This document shows positions 57,500 to 64,000 of a DNA stretch of 64,000 nt, in pieces. Every line of letters starts with the position of its first letter. The first letter of the stretch is position 1. Position numbers and translations under genes: made by a program. The notes beneath the pieces were generated by a model. That model was not told the origin of the DNA and did not search any database. It saw nothing but the letters and a program-made list of their open reading frames with translations. The stretch is taken from contig MEHQ01001299.1 in assembly GCA_008828725.1 (NCBI GenBank), forward strand, positions 124,001 to 188,000, read 5' to 3'. This stretch comes from Saccharina japonica. Its lineage: Eukaryota > Sar > Phaeophyceae > Laminariales > Laminariaceae.

Positions 57500-58071
57500 A
57501 CCACGTCACCGAGGACGACGTTTCCACTCCTCTGCAACGTCTCAAAGTGGAGAAAATTACGAGACACCAGTAGGTTCGGGGCAGAGGTGGTGTCATCGCG
57601 GTGATGTACGAGACACACTGGACGGGACTGTCTCGCCCGTCTTGGGAACGGGAAATGGATCTCCGACTCTCTCGCCGGGAACGTTTACGATACTGGGCCG
57701 GCACCCCAAACCAGCACCGCCAAACCAACCGCCTGTACCGTCGAATGAGGATTGGCGCTGCCCAACGGGAGCTTTCTCGGATTAACGGCGAACGGTTCCT
57801 GGCCCCCGGCTATGGTTGTGTACCGCACGCCGAATGGCTTCGCCGGTACAGTGTCACCGTGCTTCCCAACGGGGCCCACTTCTGGTACAAGGGCGACGAC
57901 GGTCTGTGGTGGCTCGGGAAAATCGGCGCGACTACACCAACGGACGGAGTTTACTTCGTTCGATGTTTGGATGACCCAGGACCGATTAAGCTTCCTCTTC
58001 CTCCGGCGCCGCTACACGACTTCAACAGGACCTGTACGCGGTTCTTGGTGTCTACAAGTACATTTAGCTAG
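57500..58071 (+). CDS. Chromodomain-like segment and C-terminal domain of the Ty3 fossil
   Basis: The end of the integrase frame plus the next frame read VEKITRHQ, then VMYETHWTGLSRPSWERE, a chromodomain pattern (Y.V.W.G....TWE). Beyond it 57690-58050 encodes HFWYKGDDGLWWLGKIGA and DGVYFVRCLDDPGPIKLPL, which suggests a small beta-barrel of the Tudor/SH3 kind. Chromodomains direct chromovirus integration to marked chromatin. The extra C-terminal domain is less usual and its role is unknown. Confidence 0.65.
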
Positions 58072-58079
58072 CGCGCGCG

Positions 58080-58698
58080 GGGGGTTCAGCTTAACGTAGA
58101 TGAATCACGAGGCGCAGCAGTGGACAGCTGCATTTTTCGCGTCGCCGCTGCGCTCGATTATTTTCTCATGTTGTTTCAGGGGATTGGGGGGGAACCTCTT
58201 TGTAGTTTGTATTTGCGACGTTTTCGGAGTTTTCGGTTATGACTGCTTTTCTTCTCTTTCGCCTACCGTTCTCTGATATTTTTTCTGGGGCGGATTTGGG
58301 GGTAGGTTTAGCGTAATTCGTCCTGGCGACCCCCCCTGCTCAAAGCCGGGGCGGGTCTGGATAATCGAGCCACTAACTTAGGGCTCAGCACACGCTTTCT
58401 GAATGTTTTGGGCCGGGTTTCGGGGAAGGTTTGAAGTGTCTAGTTTTCCTGTCTTCTCAGTTCTACCGAGCCCCCGCTCTCGAACCGGAGGGGCAGTTAA
58501 TGTACAATGACTGCAGGATTTTCGGTTCCAACGTTTCTTCTTTTTGATGTTCCTTGCTCGGCTTCGTAGCCTTGCCGTTCAGAGGTGTGGGAGTGGGTTT
58601 TGAGGAGCCGCATCTTCGACTCAGGTTTTAGTTCGTGGAATCGGGGTTTCCACGAATTTATCATTTTTCTGCATATACGGCTCATCACAGCGGGCTAG
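58080..58698. other. 3' non-coding part of the Ty3 fossil
   Basis: Between the last coding block and the 3' LTR, about 620 bases hold no supported gene. A repeated motif resembling CCCCCTGCTCAAAGCCGG near 58335 and CCCCCGCTCTCGAACCGGAG near 58471 is present. A clear purine tract next to the LTR is not seen. Confidence 0.4.
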
Positions 58699-58990
58699 TG
58701 TTATGGTATTGCTGGTATGATGTGGAAACGTTTGGTAAATACCTGGTATCAGGTATAAGAATCGTATTGGTAGTACTTGGAAGGCGGTACCATATGTGGG
58801 AACCAGGGATGGTTCCCAGATGGCTTTTAGCCATCTCACCGGCCTTTTCAGTCGTTCATCACCGAAAACGGAATAAAGGTGCTCTTCTTCTATCTCTAAG
58901 CAAACAACACACGTGAGTACCAACGAGTACCCGTTCCATAGGCTGACCTGGCTAGGGATACCCTGTCCTCTTATACCTAGCGTTATCACA
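58699..58990 (+). repeat. Ty3 3' LTR
   Basis: Right terminal repeat, 292 bases, starting TGTTATGGTATTGCTGGTAT and ending GTTATCACA, followed by the TACT target copy. Its middle part (about 58835-58980) has no counterpart in the left LTR. Confidence 0.8.
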
Positions 58991-59747
58991 TACTCCTGTG
59001 TATATCCCTTCACAGCTTATTCGTTGTTGGGGTGCAGCATCGCGGGGGGGGGTTGGCTTGATGTCAAAGCAGCAGTGTATCTGGTATGATGTTTTCGTAC
59101 TGTTGTTTGTAACCTGCTTGTCATGGACTGGTGTATCAGCAGCAGTGCATCGCATTTCGTGATGCAATGACTCTACAGTAGTGCAATGTGTTTGATGTTC
59201 TAGTGTTGATATCTGATGCATCCAGTCTTAAGCTCCCCATTGACGATGTCCTCAGTTTTGCAAATATTGCGGTGAAGAATATTGAGGGGGGGTGTGTGAT
59301 GGTAGACCCGTCTGTGATGGACTGCTCTAAAACCACAAGGGCAAGATGCGTTTTAATGCATATGTGTAATCAGATCGTGATACATTATTTTTCGGCAGCA
59401 GTGCATGATGCTTTGTTTTGGGGGGTGAAGAATTTGTTGGAAAACATATGTGTTACACGTATATACAAAGGGTTTCGCCGGCGGCCTCGACTACCGCCGT
59501 TGGCCGGCTTGCCCGAAACAGTATGAAATAGAGTTGCGGCAAAGGGTGAAGGTGATACGTAATTCCCGGAGTTAGGAGCACTCTACACACTGCCAGAATG
59601 ATGAGTAAAGGATTCACAGTACATATACCTGTCGTGAACAATCTTCGGCGGCTACATACAGTATCAGACACGAATGTGACTGCTGCAATGTTGCTCCATG
59701 CGGTTGTAGCCAATTAAACATGTTGGTGCGAGACTGCTATACACACT

Positions 59748-60352
59748 GCAAAACTGCTGTTGTACACAAATAGGGAGACCCGAAGTAAAAAAAAGTATAA
59801 TATACTCGTTGGTCATCCTTAGAGGCTTGCGCAGGTTTGCACAGTATCCATGGAGGCTTCATTTGCTTTATTGTACACAAAAAGAAGGAACGAAAAGTAA
59901 ATAATAAATGTATGCATAGGTGTCCATAATGGATGTGGCTACTGTACGGAAACCTGCTGTTGTACTCAAATAGGGGGGCCAGAAATAAAAATAAATAAAC
60001 TATATTCGTGGGTATCCATCGGGGCTTGCGCAGGCTTTGCACAGTATTCATGGATGCTGAATTTTCTTTGTTGTACACATATAAGAGGAACGAAAAGTAC
60101 ACAGTAAATGGATGCATAGGTGTCCATGATGGCTGTAGCTACAGTACGTAGACCTGCTGTTGTACACAAATAGGGGGACCCGAAATAAAAATAAAAAAAT
60201 AAAAATCGTAGGTATCCATAGGGGCTTGCGCAGGCTTTGCACAGCCGTATCCATGGAGACCTAATTTGCTTTGTTGTACACAAATGGGAGGAACGAAAAG
60301 ATAATAAATGTATGCATAGGTGTCCTTAATGGCTGTAGCTACAGTACGGAAA
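59748..60352. repeat. 200-bp tandem repeat, three copies
   Basis: The landmark CTGCTGTTGTACACAAATAG starts near 59754, 59954 and 60154, an exact 200-base period. Each unit also holds GGCTTGCGCAGG, TTTGCACAGTATCCATGG and TGCATAGGTGTCC. Copies differ by a few percent plus small indels. Minus-strand frames up to 126 codons run through it and repeat similar Cys/Tyr/Phe-rich peptides; the period is not a multiple of three, so steady coding is unlikely. Confidence 0.9.
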
Positions 60353-60488
60353 CGTTATACTTTAAATACACATAATAACCTCCGCCAAACCATTGTTTCC
60401 TCATGGCGTTCCCTCTCCAATGACGCCACCAGGAGCGCTATGCCGCAGTAGACTATCCCGCCGTAGTCGACCAAACATGTCTTACTCT

Positions 60489-60692
60489 TTACGAGTGTCC
60501 CAGATGTGTAGCGAATAATGGATTCTCCCTACATTCATCCATACATTGATGAATTAATGGATGTATGGCGTGTTGGTGTTGATCAGCCATGATAACCCTG
60601 TATAAGCTCTCTTTCCTGGCTAGTAACTCTTCCAACGAAAACTCCGAAAAGCGCGTCTGGTGTTTTTCCCAGCTAACAAAGTTGAGAACCAA
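60489..60692 (-). CDS. Unrecognised open frame, 67 codons
   Basis: Encodes LNFVSWEKHQTRFSEFSLEE, then LLARKESLYRVIMADQHQHA and a short tail. Composition is protein-like with no low complexity. No family is recognised and no flanking exon could be joined to it. It may be an exon or chance. Confidence 0.2.
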   Translation of the reverse strand: MVLNFVSWEKHQTRFSEFSLEELLARKESLYRVIMADQHQHAIHPLIHQCMDECRENPLFATHLGHS

Positions 60693-60699
60693 CTGCCCA

Positions 60700-63600
60700 A
60701 CTGGTCGTATTTACAGCTGGGGTACTTGTGCCGATGCTCTGGCTACTCCACGGTACTCACAAACAGCAACAACCTTGACAATCATGATTTTATATGGGGC
60801 TACACAGCTGCTGCTGTGAGTCGGTTTCAGATATACTACTGTAATTGCCGCACAGCTACTGCTACTGCTGTTGCTGATGCTGCCGCAGTTGTATGTAAGG
60901 GACTTTCCTATCGGGGCACTGAATTTCCAAAGTTTCCAATATTCGTTTCGCTCAATTTTACGTATTTCCATGTTTTCCATTTAGCTTCTACCTTTATTGG
61001 AACGCACGCGAAGCCTTCCAATCATTTTGCCTTGAGAAGAATTTCCGAATACTATAACTATTTTGCCTGTTCCCTGTTTTTCCTCTTCGTTTGATATATT
61101 TTCAGGAAAATCAAGGAAACTCATCCTCGATCATATTGGCCCTCTGAAGAAGATAATTTGACACTTCGTATACCTACGTAGGTCTGCTCAGCGGCACACA
61201 CATCAGCATATTTTTAATAGGATCATGACCTTTTCGATCAGGCCCACTGTCGACCCCCTCAAATATCCTGCAGCTGATGATATGTTACATTCAGGAAACG
61301 ACTGCTGCACGGCTTCTGCTCTACATAGCCCCGTGTGTTCGTCGCTGAGTCAACATTTTTACACTGCGGGAGAATACAATCAAAATTCAACCCCGCTCAG
61401 GATCAACATGTTTTTTGTTCAAACCAAAGAAAACTCTACGCGTCGATGGAGCATCGAGCCAAGCAATGATGGGATGTCGACCTTGCAACGCGCAGGGCAC
61501 CCATGCAGTTAAACAGAGTCATCCGGGGGCGTTATATATACTATGCGTTCCATCTCCCCTGTAGAATAAGCTGGGGAAGTATTTTCTACGCTGAGCACTG
61601 CTCGAGCTTGTCGCTTCATGGCTATTATTGTAGCCCAAACAAAACGGATTTCTAATACGTCGTATGTATCATGAGAACAACATTGTTTTGGATTTTTCCA
61701 TCGTGAAGGTGATTTGAGTCAACATATTGACGAGCCGTAAGGCCACCGGACAAGGCGCGCGGGCAGGGCAGCTACCCTAAAATATCGACGTGGGGCACCT
61801 TCTCGGAACCAATATTGCAGTTGAATGAGCACGAGTTGCAGAAGGCGCCAAAACAATGAGAGGGTAGGATTCTGCAGAGATTTCCTCTCCGACGCCGCGT
61901 ACTTTACGCGTGCGGACGGGGCGGGCGGATCGGCGTGGTTACTATGTGCACACATACTGAGGCTCGCCCGTGCGATGAAACCACCAAGAGATGCGGTCTG
62001 CTGCTAGAGGGAGAAGAAGGTTGCATGTTTTGAGCTAAACTAAATACACCTAGACGTGGATGCATGCCACCCGTTCTGTGGTTCGAGTGTTCGGTAACCT
62101 AAATATTTCTTGACGAATAACGGAATGACTGATGGACCCTTTAGATATGGTATTACGGGAGGCCTTGGGGCAAAAAATATAAGAGCACTCCGAAAACAAA
62201 TCCGAATATTTATTGTCAGTCGCTATACTATATATTGTGTAATTTTTACGTTTTTGTCATTCGCTAAAGGTAAATACCTATCTCGGTTTGAATGCTCAAA
62301 TGTACTCCCTAATTTTCAGTTTTAGAGAGTGTAGGTCATGGTCAATATTTGTGTCTCAAGCGCCTGGTCGATCCGATCCCTTTTTCATCACGAAACGGGC
62401 CTCTTACCCAAACAATAATTCGCCATACCCCCGGAAATGTTTGAAACAGTGGGAGTGAAAAATATCAGTATCTCCGGCTGCTGATACTGTTTTATCCCAG
62501 ACCTTCGACGAGGACGCCGAACATTTTTGTAGGTACACACACCTGACCCTCAACTTCGACCGACCGTAGCGTTCTACGGGGCCACAGCTGAGTGTAGATA
62601 CGAAACAGAAGCCCCAAAACAATAAAAAACGTTGCTGAGCACTTTCGTTTCGTAATGTAAACACTCCAATGTCTGCCCTTCGTTGCCAATCGAAGAGATC
62701 CAACACCTCCTGGAGACTGCAAGTAGGGTGATACTGAGGAGCGTGACAGACGCGTTCAAGTGGTCAATGTCCTAACTGCATTAAGCTACTGCGTTGACGA
62801 CTCTTCTATTTTTGCTGTGTCCTCTAATCGTTGTTGAATGTTTGCAATTTTTCTTCGACTTGAGTCAGCGCAGATACCTTGTGTGGTTGATGGGAAGGTA
62901 TCGGTTGGTGGGTGGGGGTTCTGAGTGAGAGTGTTGCCATATAGGTGGGTTGGTTATTCCCTAGGGTGGTTGTCCCACCATCACCAACACAATCCACGAA
63001 CAGCATATCGTGTTAGGCGATAAGCGTCAGCGCAAGCAACTTGTACAGAGCGTGAGTGGATGGGTGAGTGGGTGTTTGTAGTACATAAGCCGGCTTGAAA
63101 CGACCAAAATTGGTAGGCCATGATGTGCGCTGGGCGAGCATAATAATAACAACACCACAAGAGCATAGTAAATAGACAGCGACCACAACTACAGTACCTG
63201 GTACCAGGTGCTCGCATATTGTACAGGTACGTAGTACGTCTATTACCGATAAGTCACAATGTTAAACTGCGCACGTCTTAATATGTACCAGGTATACCTC
63301 GTAGTTATGTTTGTGGCAATTTCGTACGTTTCGCAATGTTTCTCTTGGCACGAGCACTTTTCGGCAACGCTGCTGCGTACGTCGACACAGCAAGCCCGTC
63401 CGGACACGCCTGGTCAAGGTTTGAGCTCGATCCGAGCACTGTAGCTCGCGTGGGGAGCGCTCAAAGTTGTTCTTCCCGCGGGAGTGGATAATACGATACC
63501 CCGAGTTCTCTGCATAAGGCCTTATTTTGTATGTACGTGCCAGCAAATACTAATGTTCTGTTTATTGTGTTTTGCCCTGTCTATTGCCCCCGTCGCGAGC

Positions 63601-64000
63601 TCGTCATGAGCACACAGGAGAACCCACCGACATACCAGCATACCAAAGGTTTGTCAACAGAACATGCAGAGAGCACAACGTTATAATTCTGCATAACCAC
63701 CAGCAGGTAACACCGTGCGTGTGTGACACGCCCATCTGAGCTGTAGTGCTATGGCGAGCTATGTATATAGGAGCCTACGGTCCATAATCCATAAAATTCA
63801 TCCACCTTCTTCTGTTCTGCTGCTGTGTGTGGCAGACCCACGCTCACTATACCCGGAAATGTAATGGCCGCTTAGAATAAACAGAAGTACCTCATTGGTC
63901 CATATGTTTTGCGTTTTTGTGTTTGTTCCCCGACGCTCACTCCAGAAATCCACGAGATATTAAACAACATGCAACGAACATATACAACGCCGCAGCCCTG
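60700..64000. other. Right end of window, no supported gene
   Basis: Open frames of 60-144 codons occur (for example 61225-61512 plus and 62404-62706 minus) but none shows a domain or a paralog in the window. Notable sequence is a GGTTGG/GGGTGG-rich stretch at 62890-63075 and ACCTGGTACCAGGT with nearby CCAGGTATACC at 63199-63300, the same motif family as at 1150-2360. Confidence 0.4.

Larger units (their letters stand above)
47578..58990 (+). mobile_element. Ty3/chromovirus LTR retrotransposon fossil, 11.4 kb, with NADAR domain
   Basis: The LTRs share about 130 alignable bases at roughly 93% identity (47578-47719 and 58699-58990; the right one is longer). Both start TGTTATGG and end TTATCACA, and a 4-bp target duplication TACT lies at 47574-47577 and 58991-58994. 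A TGGCGTTGCATTCGGC string directly inside the left LTR may be the primer site. Parts seen in order are a low-complexity 5' region (47858-49517), several tandem repeats, a NADAR domain, an RT-RNase H segment, a zinc-binding and core integrase, a chromodomain-like segment and a C-terminal domain. The order RNase H, integrase, chromodomain identifies a Ty3 chromovirus. It is broken in several places and of middle age. Confidence 0.85.

Noticed and set aside
59737-60283. Minus-strand frames of 105-126 codons in the 200-bp array
   Set aside because: They run through tandem repeats whose period is not a multiple of three, so their openness reflects repeat composition.

Overview
This is eukaryotic nuclear DNA, most likely from a brown alga or close stramenopile relative. 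The reasons are tandem EsV-1-7 cysteine-rich repeats (CX4CX16CX2HX12), a family best known from brown algae; a GCC2/GCC3-type multi-pass membrane protein split by an intron, of a kind abundant in stramenopiles; and low gene density with many nested mobile elements. No bacterial operons, rRNA, tRNA or CRISPR were seen. The assignment rests on domain content only.

The main architecture is a duplicated unit of roughly 9 kb. The window opens in the end of one copy (C, 1 to about 600). A second copy (A, about 8430-17950) holds the best gene, an eight-repeat EsV-1-7 protein at 14754-15767. A third copy (B) starts near 18990, is interrupted at 19656, resumes at 26875 and ends near 42640; it holds a shorter EsV-1-7 paralog at 39774-40487. 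A decayed EsV-1-7 copy lies between A and B on the minus strand (18095-18839). The rest of the unit holds blocks of strand-specific protein similarity between copies, all degraded and unidentified. The left 8 kb outside copy C is mostly satellite-like sequence: a ~375-bp tandem repeat at 2990-4140 and a degenerate ~220-bp family at 5255-6980.

Copy B has accumulated several insertions. A DNA transposon with 16-bp inverted ends (19657-26874) carries a decayed DDE_1 (pogo/Tigger-like) transposase, and a Copia element (21678-26415) sits inside it. The Copia LTRs are about 99% identical with a 5-bp target duplication, so it is young, but it is short and non-autonomous. A foldback-type element built of inverted ~43-bp tandem repeats lies at 27283-27921. 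An older Copia fossil lies at 30839-36061 (LTRs about 91% identical, 5-bp duplication). Both Copia elements have a primer site matching the anticodon arm of initiator tRNA-Met.

Right of copy B lie an intron-containing membrane protein gene (43434-45121, minus), a 750-bp MITE-like element (46785-47534) and an 11.4-kb Ty3/chromovirus fossil (47578-58990). The Ty3 element contains RNase H, integrase, a chromodomain-like tail and, unusually, a NADAR domain. A 200-bp tandem repeat follows (59748-60352); the last 3.6 kb has no gene I can identify. All similarity statements are by-eye comparisons within the window or family recognition from memory; no database search was run.
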